Source: Streptantibioticus silvisoli
Lineage (GTDB): Bacteria; Actinomycetota; Actinomycetes; Streptomycetales; Streptomycetaceae
DNA length: 35,500 bases
Reading direction: 5' to 3'
Assembly: GCF_027947535.2 (NCBI RefSeq)
Contig: NZ_JAAGKO020000065.1
Span: 1-35,500, forward strand
Shown: positions 12,401 through 19,149 of the stretch, piece by piece
How the letters are laid out: every line of letters begins with the position of its first letter
How positions within the stretch are numbered: the stretch's first letter is position 1
The notes under the pieces: generated by a model
Seen by the model: the letters and a program-made list of their open reading frames with translations, nothing else
Told to the model about the DNA's origin: nothing
Database searches by the model: none
Translations under genes and position numbers: made by a program

Positions 12401-12640
12401 CTGCCGGTCCCGTTCGCCCTCCGGGACTGTCCACGCGTTGACGTGCAGGCCGTAGGGGGCGAGCAGGCCGGCGATCACCTGCACGTGGGTCTCGGTGTCC
12501 AGGTCGGGCAGGAGATCGTGCCGGGTGAAGTTCACCGGGAACAGTTCGATGCTGCCGCCCTCGGGGACCGGTCCGGGCATCTGGTGGCCGGTGCCGGCGG
12601 GAGCCGGGTGGGGCGTGCTGCCCGGGTGGGGGGTGGTCAT
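9479..12640 (-). CDS. Caspase-like protease / STAND NTPase / WD40-repeat protein
   Basis: This 1053-residue protein has three parts. Residues about 30-240 form a caspase-like (peptidase C14) domain with the His in YWVGHGS (H107) and the Cys in VVLDACFS (C156), the complete catalytic dyad. Residues about 290-560 form a STAND/NACHT-type NTPase, with Walker A GPAGAGKS (319-326) and Walker B LTLLFDALDE (419-428). A helical region follows, then four WD40 repeats (about 832-1015) that are nearly identical in DNA. There is no signal peptide, so it should be cytoplasmic. By family analogy, ligand binding by WD40 would release NTPase oligomerisation and activate the protease. It starts 17 bases after the hydrolase stop, so both are probably co-transcribed. 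The stop lies within the transposon end. The function is inferred, not shown. Confidence 0.92.
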   Translation of the reverse strand: MTTPHPGSTPHPAPAGTGHQMPGPVPEGGSIELFPVNFTRHDLLPDLDTETHVQVIAGLLAPYGLHVNAWTVPEGERDRQAVEERLGDWKRLTAPHRGNTVLYWVGHGSAAHLAHHRTPSPIDDGVHPEEVARAIGSRRLHPDAENSWAIVVLDACFSKDFTRKVHSTLIAEHHRVDRFLLLSTAAEAPTELGAFTRALKNALAITFRGRKTIGLAELGSQLARDLHGYRAESVDDHRDQLIRTIPDTASALSAPLDQLAELQAVIDRLPADEQRHFLPKASGAELGELAWYFHGRTEERDEILRWLTTATHGALVVTGPAGAGKSALLGHILLHTSTQLRDVLIRHGHLKRLPPGVPCPDDPFDLTVHLSGLTLTRTIQLVAQAAGLPDLAREAADGTPPADLAARLLERLHHRHTPLTLLFDALDEAEQPLTLTDTLLRHLADLPNVRIIIGTRRSTHEGPDRPAPTDTDILDALRPRTGADLRDVKVTQNQDALTGYLSAKLHAARRGGTLDADQATIDVAVRRLITDHQQDGGTPQQFLYVRLAAHELLNDPTLLADPAPLIGRTHRQLFTRALERLHRTDPRYTPLLQALGLAQGRGLPDQDGIWTHTADALTPDGAAGTGPAVPGLVRDAAPYLALDQEHGRSVYRLAHRTFTEHFTTAPDTPAAHAAITTALTRHTRRTLQPRDPDSDTAGTRPEDVSPYTRHHLITHARLGHTAGALQALAGHPDVLDTLDLAGITTNTLHRGLPPNDVPPAIAGTVLFQNHAHDSGPGQQDHNDTLGWRRWWRRLGTTYIQGTQPPAETHTHHPQGWPPTLSAGAVQQRQLHLQLTGHSGGVWAVAAFTAPDGTARLASAGDDGTVRIWNPATAVQDGEPLTGHTDGVLAVAAFTAPDGTPRLASAGDDGTVRIWNPATGVQDGEPLTGHTGGVRAVAAFTAPDGTPRLASAGDDGTVRIWNPATAVQDGEPLTGHTGWVWAVAAFTAPDGTARLASAGDDGTVRIWNPRTRTAHQLSLEDHVRALAEHRGLLIAGTDSGYLAIDISSVPISLA
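9612..10139. repeat. Four 138-bp near-identical WD40-coding repeats
   Basis: Units recur with exact 138-base spacing (TTCCAGATCC at 9621, 9759, 9897 and 10035), that is 46 residues each. Differences are confined to a few bases, for example TAVQ/TGVQ and the residue pair following the GHT motif. The fourth unit is complete to about 10139, then the sequence diverges into the inter-domain region. Confidence 0.95.
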
Positions 12641-12657
12641 GGGAGGGGCGGCCGGGG

Positions 12658-14190
12658 TCAGGCGTCGGGTGCGGTGACGAGGACGAGCTGGGTGAGGGGT
12701 GTGTGGCGGCCGGTGTCCAGGGTGACCTGGTATAGGTCGGGGGCGTCCGCGGTGAACCGGGCCGACAGGGCTCCGTCGGTGCGGTCGGGGTCGCGGCGCA
12801 GGGTCAGGGGGTGGCCGGGGTGGCTGGTGGTCGCCGAGCGCACACTCAGACTCACGCCGGCTGGGGTGTCCAGTCCAGTGACGGTGAGGGTCAGCGGCTG
12901 TCCGAGGGTCCCGCCGAGGTGAGGGGTCTCCAGGCCGGGCCCGTGGCCGGTGCCGTCGCCGAGGTCGGTGCCCCGGGGGCGTTCCAGTGCGATCCGGCGG
13001 ATCTGGCGCAGGACCTCCTGGTGGCGCATCAGTGCGCCGTGCTGGCCGAACACGTAGGCGGGTGCCGGGGCTCCGGCCTGTGCGGAGGGCAGGTGGACGG
13101 TGCTGTCGCCGGAGGCGTCGCGGCGGGCGGGGATACCGGTGGCCGGGTCCCGCCCGAGTTCACCGTCGTCGCGGATGTCGAAGGCGTAGTAGCGGCCCTC
13201 GACGACCGAGGGGTCGGTGTGCCGTTCCTCCAGGGTCTGGACGGTCGGCTGGGCCTCGCCGACGATCGCCCGATGGCCCGGCAGCGCGAACCAACTCGAG
13301 CGGTGGCGCGCGTGCTCGGCCAGGGAGCGGGCGGCCAAGTGCGGGTCACCGCCGAAGCGGGCGACATGCCCGGGGGTGAGGCGCTCCACGTCCAGGCCTC
13401 GGTCCAGGCAGCGGTAGCCGGGCAGCAGGTCGTGGACACCGGGCAGGGTCGCCGCCATCGCCTGCACCCGGCGCACCACCCGGCCCGGCCTCGCCTGGGC
13501 GTGCAAGAGGTTGAGTGCCAGGACGGACTTCGCCGAACCCAGGAACGGCGTCCCGACGGTGACCACGGCCCGGGTGTCGGCCGCGAGCTCCGGGTCCTGC
13601 TCCAGCGCGGCCCGCACCACCAGCCCGCCCATCGAGTGCGCCACGAACAGCAGCCTCGGCCGCGCCTCGCCGGCCGCCCGCCACTCAGGCACCGCCGCCA
13701 CCCGCTCCCGCCACCGCTCCAGATGCGCACGGGCCGCGCGGGCCAGCAGCGCACCGTTGTAGGAGACCGCCAGGCGCCAGTCGTAGGGGAACGGCGCCAC
13801 CGCCTCCCGGGCCAGAACGACCTTCTCCAACTCCTCGACCGCCTTGCTGTAGGGGTCGAGGCCCTGGAAGACGGGCAGCCACCACGGCCTGGCCAGCAGC
13901 CCGGCCGCCCGGACGCGGGTCAGCGGCGCCCGCCGGGCGGTCTCGGCATCGGCCCCCTGCTCCCGGGTGTCCGCCCGAAGGGCGGCGAACGGGCCCTCCC
14001 CGCTCCGCGCACCGGTCAGCATCCTGAGGTCGACGCCCCACAGCGGGCGGCCCGTCGCGGTGTCCTCCAGGACGCTGCCCATGATGCCCGGCACCACCAC
14101 GCACGCGTCCCGGGTGCGGTCCTCGAATACCGGCACCGCCCCCGCGAACGGAACCCCGCGCACCGACCCGTCGGCCCCCACCATCCCCAT
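12658..14190 (-). CDS. LCAT-like serine hydrolase with C-terminal beta domain
   Basis: This is an alpha/beta hydrolase of the lecithin:cholesterol acyltransferase-like type. Visible are the oxyanion strand VVVPGIMGSVL, the family motif FPYDWRL, the nucleophile elbow VAHSMGGLV (Ser186), the acid in SGDSTVHLPS (Asp362) and the histidine in FGQHGALMRH (His384), so the triad is complete. The last ~90 residues look like a beta-sandwich. No signal peptide is seen, so a cytoplasmic location or action at the inner membrane face is likely. The start is uncertain: ATG at 14190, ATG at 14184 or TTG at 14202. TATTGT lies 8 bases before the ATG at 14190, hinting at leaderless expression. It is followed after 17 bases by the caspase gene. 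Substrate (phospholipid or other ester) unknown. Confidence 0.88.
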   Translation of the reverse strand: MGMVGADGSVRGVPFAGAVPVFEDRTRDACVVVPGIMGSVLEDTATGRPLWGVDLRMLTGARSGEGPFAALRADTREQGADAETARRAPLTRVRAAGLLARPWWLPVFQGLDPYSKAVEELEKVVLAREAVAPFPYDWRLAVSYNGALLARAARAHLERWRERVAAVPEWRAAGEARPRLLFVAHSMGGLVVRAALEQDPELAADTRAVVTVGTPFLGSAKSVLALNLLHAQARPGRVVRRVQAMAATLPGVHDLLPGYRCLDRGLDVERLTPGHVARFGGDPHLAARSLAEHARHRSSWFALPGHRAIVGEAQPTVQTLEERHTDPSVVEGRYYAFDIRDDGELGRDPATGIPARRDASGDSTVHLPSAQAGAPAPAYVFGQHGALMRHQEVLRQIRRIALERPRGTDLGDGTGHGPGLETPHLGGTLGQPLTLTVTGLDTPAGVSLSVRSATTSHPGHPLTLRRDPDRTDGALSARFTADAPDLYQVTLDTGRHTPLTQLVLVTAPDA

Positions 14191-14354
14191 GCCGAACGAC
14201 AATAGAGGAGCACACCCGCCCGGGTACGGGCTTCACCGAAGAAGAACACTCCCGGGCCGTCGTGCGCCGCAACGGCCCTCCTCCCCGACCCGCCACCCCG
14301 GGCACCGGAGCACCTGATGGCACACCGGCGGCCGGGTGGACCGTTGGCAGTGCC

Positions 14355-15266
14355 GTGGAAGCCAGGGGTGATCTGGCCGATGCCCAGTGGGCGCGGATCG
14401 AGCCGTTGCTGCCGGTGAGCAGCGGGCGGTGCGGGCGGTGGCGCGACCACCGGCAGGTGGTGAACGGGGTACTGCACCGGATCCGCACCGGTGTTCCGTG
14501 GCGGGATCTGCCCGAGCGGTACGGGCCCTTGAAGACGGTGCACGAGCGGCACCGTCGCTGGTCGGCGGACGGTACCTGGCCGATGCTCCTGGAGCGCATC
14601 CAGGCCCAGGAGGACGCTGCCGGGACCATCGACTGGGACATTTCGGTCGACTCGACGGTCGTGCGTGCGCATCACCACGCCGCCGGCGCCCTGCACACCC
14701 CGCCACCCGCGCCCGGCACAGGCCGCACCACTGGCCGGTCCGGGGCCGATCGGCCGGCGGGCGGCGGCGGAGCTGCGGGCGAGGCACTCGGCCGCTCACG
14801 CGGCGGCTTCACGACCAAAATCCACCTGAGCGCGGACGGTCGCTGCCGGATCCTGTCGCTGGTCATCACACCGGGACAGCACGCCGACTGCACCCAGTTC
14901 GAACCGGTCATGGACAAGATCCGCGTCTCCAGGCTCACCACGGGCAGACCTCGCACCACGCCGGACAGCGTCAGTGCCGACAAGGGCTACTCCAACCGGC
15001 GAACCCGCCGCTACCTGCGCAGACGCGGTACACCGCACGTCATCCCCGAGAAGGCCGACCAGGCTGCCAATCGCACCCGACGCGGCAGGGCCGGCGGTAG
15101 GCCACCAGGATTCGACCAGGACCGCTACAAGAAGCGCAACACCGTCGAACGAGCGATCAACAGACTCAAGGCTTTCCGCGCCGTCGCCGCCAGGTTTGAC
15201 AAACGTGCCTACGTCTACCTCGGTACCGTCACTGCGGCAGCCCTCGCCATCTGGCTCCGCTCATGA
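14355..15266 (+). CDS. IS5-family DDE transposase
   Basis: This encodes 303 residues from a GTG start giving VEARGDLADAQWARIEPLLP, the usual N-terminus of this group; the frame stays open further upstream without homology. The helix-turn-helix-like region VVNGVLHRIRTGVPWRDLPERYG is followed by the catalytic triad: Asp in DISVDSTVVRAH (D99), Asp in SADKGYSN, and Glu in the signature KKRNTVERAINRLK. All three are present and the frame is unbroken, so the enzyme could be active. The stop codon lies in the right terminal repeat. It diverges from the hydrolase gene across about 160 bases, so the two may share a control region. Confidence 0.95.
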   Translation: MEARGDLADAQWARIEPLLPVSSGRCGRWRDHRQVVNGVLHRIRTGVPWRDLPERYGPLKTVHERHRRWSADGTWPMLLERIQAQEDAAGTIDWDISVDSTVVRAHHHAAGALHTPPPAPGTGRTTGRSGADRPAGGGGAAGEALGRSRGGFTTKIHLSADGRCRILSLVITPGQHADCTQFEPVMDKIRVSRLTTGRPRTTPDSVSADKGYSNRRTRRYLRRRGTPHVIPEKADQAANRTRRGRAGGRPPGFDQDRYKKRNTVERAINRLKAFRAVAARFDKRAYVYLGTVTAAALAIWLRS

Positions 15267-15282
15267 TCGCCAGGACAGTGCC
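15264..15282 (-). repeat. Right terminal inverted repeat of the transposon
   Basis: Exact inverted copy of the left end. The transposase stop TGA is its inner three bases. The outer G together with the flanking TA forms the present TAG stop codon of tetR on the minus strand. Confidence 0.92.
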
Positions 15283-16166
15283 TAGGTCGGGCGGGCCGCG
15301 CAGGCGTTCCGGGCGGCCGCCAGGATCTCCTCCGACAGCGGTGATCCGTGGGTGGCACGGGCGAGCAGCAGGGCACCGACGAGCGTGCTGAGGGTGACGA
15401 GCGCTTCGGGGTCCAGGGGGGCGCCGTCAGCGGGGGCCCGGGCAGCCTCGGCGCCCGCCACCGCGCCGGGGTCGACGGGGGCGCCGTCAGCGGGGGCCAC
15501 CGGGACGACCGTACCGGCACCCATATCCGCTCCGGCGTCGGCGACCGCGTCCGCTCCGGCGTCGGCGACCGCTCCGGCGCCAGCATCCGCACCGCCGCCA
15601 GCAACCGCACCAGCACCCGCACCGCCAGCACCCGCACCGGCACCCGCACCCGCACCGGCACCGCCGCCAGCAACCGCACCGGCACCCGCATCCGCACCGC
15701 CCACCACCGCACCCGCACCCGCACCCCCCTCCCCATGCTCCATGACCCACCTCGCGAAGTGGCGGACGCCCTGCGCGTAGCGGGAGCGGGCCGGGCCGGG
15801 GGCGGAGCGGGCCATGTCGGAGGCGAAGCCGGCCGTGGGGCAGCCGGCGCCGGGGTCGTCGCGGTGGGCGGTGGACAGGTAGTGGGCGATCAGTTCCGCA
15901 CGGGCGGCGCCGGGGTCACCGGGGTGCCGGGCGTCGAACTCGGCCAGTGAGCCGCCGAGTTCGCTGAAGCCCGCCTCGGTGGCCTCCGCCTGGAGCGCGT
16001 CCTTGGAGGCGAACTGCTTGTAGAAGCCGCCGTGGGTGAGGCCGGCGGCCTTCATCAGGTCGGCGACGCTGACGTTGTGCGCGCCCTGCTCCCGGAACAG
16101 GTGGGACGCGGCGGCCACGACCTGCTGCCGGTTCTCCTCCGCCTGCGCACGTGACACCCGGCCCAC
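15282..16166 (-). CDS. TetR-family regulator with a large Gly/Ala/Asp-rich insert
   Basis: This encodes 294 residues. The N-terminal HTH is typical (QQVVAAASHLFREQGAHNVSVADLMKAAGLTHGGFYKQFASKDAL). The ligand-binding domain follows, but between about residues 150 and 245 it is interrupted by a low-complexity stretch of GAGAGAGAGG, ADAGADAVADAGAD and similar. The C-terminal helix VTLSTLVGALLLARATHG then resumes. Without the insert it would be about 195 residues, the normal size. The GTG at 16166 gives MGRVSRAQAEEN; GTG at 16175 is an alternative. It diverges from the SDR gene and probably represses it. The transposon sits exactly at its stop codon without changing the protein. Confidence 0.88.
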   Translation of the reverse strand: MGRVSRAQAEENRQQVVAAASHLFREQGAHNVSVADLMKAAGLTHGGFYKQFASKDALQAEATEAGFSELGGSLAEFDARHPGDPGAARAELIAHYLSTAHRDDPGAGCPTAGFASDMARSAPGPARSRYAQGVRHFARWVMEHGEGGAGAGAVVGGADAGAGAVAGGGAGAGAGAGAGAGGAGAGAVAGGGADAGAGAVADAGADAVADAGADMGAGTVVPVAPADGAPVDPGAVAGAEAARAPADGAPLDPEALVTLSTLVGALLLARATHGSPLSEEILAAARNACAARPT

Positions 16167-16198
16167 CGCGCCCACCGCCCTTCAACCGTTCCATCATT

Positions 16199-16218
16199 TA
16201 GATGCTTAACGTCATCTA
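16199..16218. promoter_or_regulatory. TetR operator candidate 1
   Basis: A 20-bp palindrome, TAGATG-8-CATCTA, lies 33 bases upstream of the tetR start. The same 20-bp layout recurs at 16255-16274, which strongly suggests two binding sites for the divergently encoded TetR protein; this one would give autoregulation. Confidence 0.75.
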
Positions 16219-16242
16219 TGGTACGCGCCACGCCACGCGTCC

Positions 16243-16271
16243 TTGGCGGCTCAATAGATGATGTGTGTAAT
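16243..16271 (+). promoter_or_regulatory. Candidate SDR promoter
   Basis: TTGGCG (16243-16248), 17 bases, then TGTAAT (16266-16271). The second palindrome overlaps the spacer and the -10 box, so binding there would block transcription. Inferred from spacing and sequence only. Confidence 0.5.
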
Positions 16272-16274
16272 CTA
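16255..16274. promoter_or_regulatory. TetR operator candidate 2
   Basis: TAGATG-8-AATCTA, one mismatch from a perfect repeat of the site at 16199-16218 and of identical total length. It lies 36 bases before the SDR start codon. Confidence 0.72.
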
Positions 16275-16310
16275 AAAGGGTAACCACTCGTCCCGACCTT
16301 GGAGAACGCC

Positions 16311-17000
16311 ATGGACCTCACCAGCTCGGTCGCCGTCGTCACCGGTGCCAACCGCGGCCTCGGCCGGCACTTCGCCGCGCAGTTGCTGGAGCGCGGCGCC
16401 ACCGTCTACGCCACCGCCCGGCGGCCGGAGAGCATCGACCTGCCCGGCGCGATCCCGTTGCGGGTGGACGTCACCGACCCGGAGTCCGTGACCCGGGCGG
16501 CGAAGACCGCGGCGAACGCGACGTTCCTGATCAACAACGCCGGCATCTCCACCGGCGCGCGGCTGATCGGCGGCGACCTCGACGACATCCGGCGCGAGAT
16601 GGACACGCACTTCTTCGGCTCGCTGCGCATGACGCGGGCGTTCGCCCCGGTCATCGAGGCCAACGGCGGCGGCGCGGTGCTCAACGTGCTGTCGGTGCTG
16701 GCCTGGGCCCACCCGGCGTCCTTCGGGGCGTACTGCGCGGCGAAGGCGGCGTCCTGGTCGATGACGGACTCGGTCCGCGAGGAACTCGGACCGCGCGGCA
16801 TCCAGGTCTCCGCCCTGCACGTCGGCTACCTGGACACCGAACTGGCCGCCGCGGCCCCCGCCGACCAGAAGTCCGACCCCGCGGTGGTGGCCGCCGCCGC
16901 GCTGGACGGCGTCGCGGCCGGTGCGCCGGAGATCCTCGCCGACCAGCTCAGCCTCACCGTCCGCAAGAACCTCGGCACCCCGCTGACGGCGAACGGCTGA
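16311..17000 (+). CDS. Short-chain dehydrogenase/reductase (SDR)
   Basis: This is a 229-residue classical SDR. The NAD(P)-binding motif reads VVTGANRGLGRHFA (the Arg after Asn and ATARRPES suggest NADP preference). LINNAGIS corresponds to NNAG, the catalytic Ser lies in VLNVLSVLAW, and the Tyr/Lys pair is in FGAYCAAKAAS. All key residues are present. The ATG at 16311 follows GGAGAACGCC; an in-frame TTG 12 bases upstream is less likely. It pairs with the divergent TetR gene, so it is probably induced by a small molecule that the SDR modifies. The substrate is unknown. Confidence 0.93.
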   Translation: MDLTSSVAVVTGANRGLGRHFAAQLLERGATVYATARRPESIDLPGAIPLRVDVTDPESVTRAAKTAANATFLINNAGISTGARLIGGDLDDIRREMDTHFFGSLRMTRAFAPVIEANGGGAVLNVLSVLAWAHPASFGAYCAAKAASWSMTDSVREELGPRGIQVSALHVGYLDTELAAAAPADQKSDPAVVAAAALDGVAAGAPEILADQLSLTVRKNLGTPLTANG

Positions 17001-17018
17001 TCGCCGCGGGGCAACGGG

Positions 17019-17036
17019 CGTACGGCGGGCCGTACG
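17019..17036 (+). terminator. Hairpin after the SDR gene
   Basis: CGTACGGC-GG-GCCGTACG is a perfect inverted repeat 19 bases after the SDR stop, between two convergent genes. No U-run follows, as is usual in Streptomyces terminators. Confidence 0.55.
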
Positions 17037-17195
17037 GGAGCAACGGGCCTACGGCGGCGCATAGTTGGCGCCCCTCCCCCGCCTGGGGCAACGGGTCGGC
17101 GGCGCAAGGTGGTCGGCTACCGCCCGACGCGCACCGCAGCAACAGCCCTACCCCGGGCGGCTGTTGGCGACCGTACGGCGCGCGCGGACCGTCGG

Positions 17196-18026
17196 CTACC
17201 AGTGTGCCGGGCGGTCCAGGCCGGACGGGAGGCGGGTGGCGGCGTCGCCGCGGGCGGCGGTGAGCTGGGACGCGGTGACGAAGAGCGCGTCGGTGAGGTC
17301 GGCGCCGTCGAGCCGGGTGTCGCGCAGGTCGGCGCCGGTGAGGTCGGCGTGCCGCAGGTCGGCGTGGCGCAGGTCGGCGGCCACCAGCAGCGCGCCGCGC
17401 AGGTTGGCGCCGCGCAGGTCGGCCCGGGTGAGGCGGGCGCCGACCAGGTCGGCGCCGCGGCGGTTGGGCCGGCGGCCGGGTACCGCGGCGGCCCGGGCCA
17501 GGTCGCCGGCCCGCGACAGCGCCTCGTTGGCGCCGGCCCGGACGGCGCCGACGTCCAGCGCGGCCAGGTCGGCGGGCGTGCCGAGGGTGCGGCGTTCCAG
17601 GTCGTCGCGGATGCGGCGCAGCGCCGGGTGCACCGGGCGGGCGGCGGGCAGGGCGAGCGCGTGGCTGACGTACCAGAGCAGTTCGTGCAGCTGCCGCATG
17701 ACGGGGAACGCGCCGAACATCTCGCGGGCGACGTCCGGCCCGCCGCGCCAGTCCCGGCCTGCGAACGTCACCTGCGAGACCCGCTGACCGGCGCCGAAGC
17801 AGTCGAACACCACGCAGCCGCGGTAACCGGAGTCGCGCAGCCGGTCGTGGACGCCGCAGCCGAAGTCCTCCCGCAGGTTGCCGCAGGGCCGGCCGGCCGG
17901 CTTGTCGGCGGCGAAGTCGGCCGACGCCGCGAACGGCAGCGCCACGCAGCACAGGCCGAAGCAGTTCGCGCAGTCCGCGCGCAGGTCGTGGTCGGCCAGG
18001 GGCAACGGCTGGCGCTGATCGGACAA
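17196..18026 (-). CDS. Pentapeptide-repeat protein with Cys-rich N-terminal domain
   Basis: This encodes 276 residues. The N-terminal ~100 residues are rich in Cys: [21 protein letters not shown] and [12 protein letters not shown]. That pattern suggests a metal-binding module, vaguely like YkgJ-type Cys clusters. Residues about 185-255 carry pentapeptide repeats of the A(D/N)LRx type ([20 protein letters not shown]), which fold into a right-handed quadrilateral helix. The Cys module plus repeats recurs in Streptomyces as far as I know, with no assigned function. The start is TTG at 18026, the only candidate that keeps the Cys domain, and it has no strong ribosome-binding site. It is convergent with the SDR gene. 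Confidence 0.85.
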   Translation of the reverse strand: MSDQRQPLPLADHDLRADCANCFGLCCVALPFAASADFAADKPAGRPCGNLREDFGCGVHDRLRDSGYRGCVVFDCFGAGQRVSQVTFAGRDWRGGPDVAREMFGAFPVMRQLHELLWYVSHALALPAARPVHPALRRIRDDLERRTLGTPADLAALDVGAVRAGANEALSRAGDLARAAAVPGRRPNRRGADLVGARLTRADLRGANLRGALLVAADLRHADLRHADLTGADLRDTRLDGADLTDALFVTASQLTAARGDAATRLPSGLDRPAHW

Positions 18027-18151
18027 CGTTACGACTCCGGACTGACGGCACGACGAAGCGGTCCCTCGGAACCTATCCCGCCGGGGGGAGGACCGTTCGC
18101 CCGGTGCGGACGTCGACTCCGGCCGGGGCCCCGGGGAAGGCCGCGGAGGAA

Positions 18152-18235
18152 GCCGAGCGACGAGGCCGCAGGAATGAGCGCCGAGCGACGAGGCCGCAGG
18201 AATGAGCGCCGAGCAGCGAGGCCGCAGGAATGAGA
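18152..18235. repeat. Three tandem copies of a 28-bp repeat
   Basis: Units start at 18152, 18180 and 18208, each containing GAGGCCGCAGGAATGAGC; the third differs by a few bases (GAGCAGCGAGG). It lies directly downstream of the glycosylase-like gene and upstream of the pentapeptide-repeat gene. Repeats of this type are familiar to me from Streptomyces intergenic regions, but I cannot confirm copies elsewhere. Confidence 0.9.
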
Positions 18236-18239
18236 AGGG

Positions 18240-18869
18240 CTAACTCTTCGTACCGCCGGCGGCCTTGTCCGCCTTGTCTGCCTTGTCTGCCTTACTCAGC
18301 TTCGCCGCCCGTTTCGCCTCCTGCTTGAACGCGCGGACCCTGGCCAGCGACTCGGGCCCGGTGATGTCGGCGGCGGAACGGTACGCGCCGGCCTCGCCGT
18401 ACGCGCCGGCGGCCTCGCGCCAGCCGTCGGGGGTGACGCCGTACTGCTTGCCGAGCAGGGCGAGGAAGATCTGCGCCTTCTGCCGGCCGAAGCCGGGGAG
18501 GGCGAGCAGCCGGTCGAGCAGTTCGCGGCCGGTGGAGGCGTCCCGCCAGATCGCGGCGGCGTCACCGTCGTAGTGCTCGACCAGGTGACGGCACAGCGTC
18601 TGGAGCCGCCCGGCCATCGAACCGGGGTAGCGGTGCAGCGCGGGCTTGGCGGACATCAGCGCGGCGAACGCCTCCGGGTCGAAGCCGGCGATCTCGGCCG
18701 CGTCGAGGTCGCTGCGCCCCATCCGCGCCGCGAGCGAGGCGGGCGCGCTGAACGCCCACTCCATCGCCACCTGCTGGTCGAGCAGCATGCCGGTCAGTGC
18801 GGCCAGCGGGCTGCGGCCGAGCAGTTCGTCGGCCTCGGGCGACTGGGCGAGCCGGATGGTGTGTGCCAT
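18240..18869 (-). CDS. HhH-GPD family DNA glycosylase-like protein
   Basis: This encodes 209 residues, related to the base-excision glycosylase superfamily. Recognisable are LAALTGMLLDQQVAMEWAF and the hairpin-turn segment LLALPGFGRQKAQIFLALLGKQYGV. I do not see the catalytic Lys of the EndoIII type, and the Asp that would act in AlkA/EndoIII enzymes is not obvious. It matches a little-studied actinobacterial branch of HhH-GPD proteins. The C-terminus is a short Lys/Asp/Ala repeat (KADKADKADKAAGG). The ATG at 18869-18867 gives MAHTIRLAQSPEADELLG; the open frame extends upstream without homology. Confidence 0.85.
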   Translation of the reverse strand: MAHTIRLAQSPEADELLGRSPLAALTGMLLDQQVAMEWAFSAPASLAARMGRSDLDAAEIAGFDPEAFAALMSAKPALHRYPGSMAGRLQTLCRHLVEHYDGDAAAIWRDASTGRELLDRLLALPGFGRQKAQIFLALLGKQYGVTPDGWREAAGAYGEAGAYRSAADITGPESLARVRAFKQEAKRAAKLSKADKADKADKAAGGTKS

Positions 18870-19149
18870 GCCCCCGATCATCCCGCGCGCCGGGATCGCC
18901 CGCACGCGGGGCGGGCCCGCGCGGCGCGTCATGGCGCACCGGCCGCGGAGGGCGCTGCGGCTCACGTCGCGCCTTCGCCCTCGCCCTCCGCCGGTTCGCG
19001 CCGCGCCGGCGGGCGCCCCGGGCGCGTCGCGTACGCCGTCGTGACACATGCGTGCACCGTTCGTTACCGCCGGGGCGAACCGCGGGGGTGTCCACGGCGT
19101 CATCCGTGGCACGTGGCGTTCCGAGCCACTCCGTAGAAGGGCCGCAGCA

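Larger units (their letters stand above)
9463..15282. mobile_element. 5.8-kb transposon: IS5-type ends and transposase with two passenger genes
   Basis: Perfect 19-bp inverted repeats bound the region, each followed outward by TA, the probable 2-bp target duplication. An IS5-type DDE transposase lies at the right end, reading outward. The left 4.7 kb holds an LCAT-like hydrolase and a caspase-NTPase-WD40 gene reading outward to the left. I see no second internal copy of the repeat just upstream of the transposase, so the element appears to move as one unit rather than as a plain IS beside unrelated genes. TA duplications are known for the IS427 group of IS5, whose members are normally near 1 kb. 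The combination resembles an IS with passenger genes. Confidence 0.82.

Noticed and set aside
14203-14354. Second internal copy of the transposon end just before the transposase
   Set aside because: Only GGCAC at 14301 matches the first five bases; the rest does not fit the 19-bp end.
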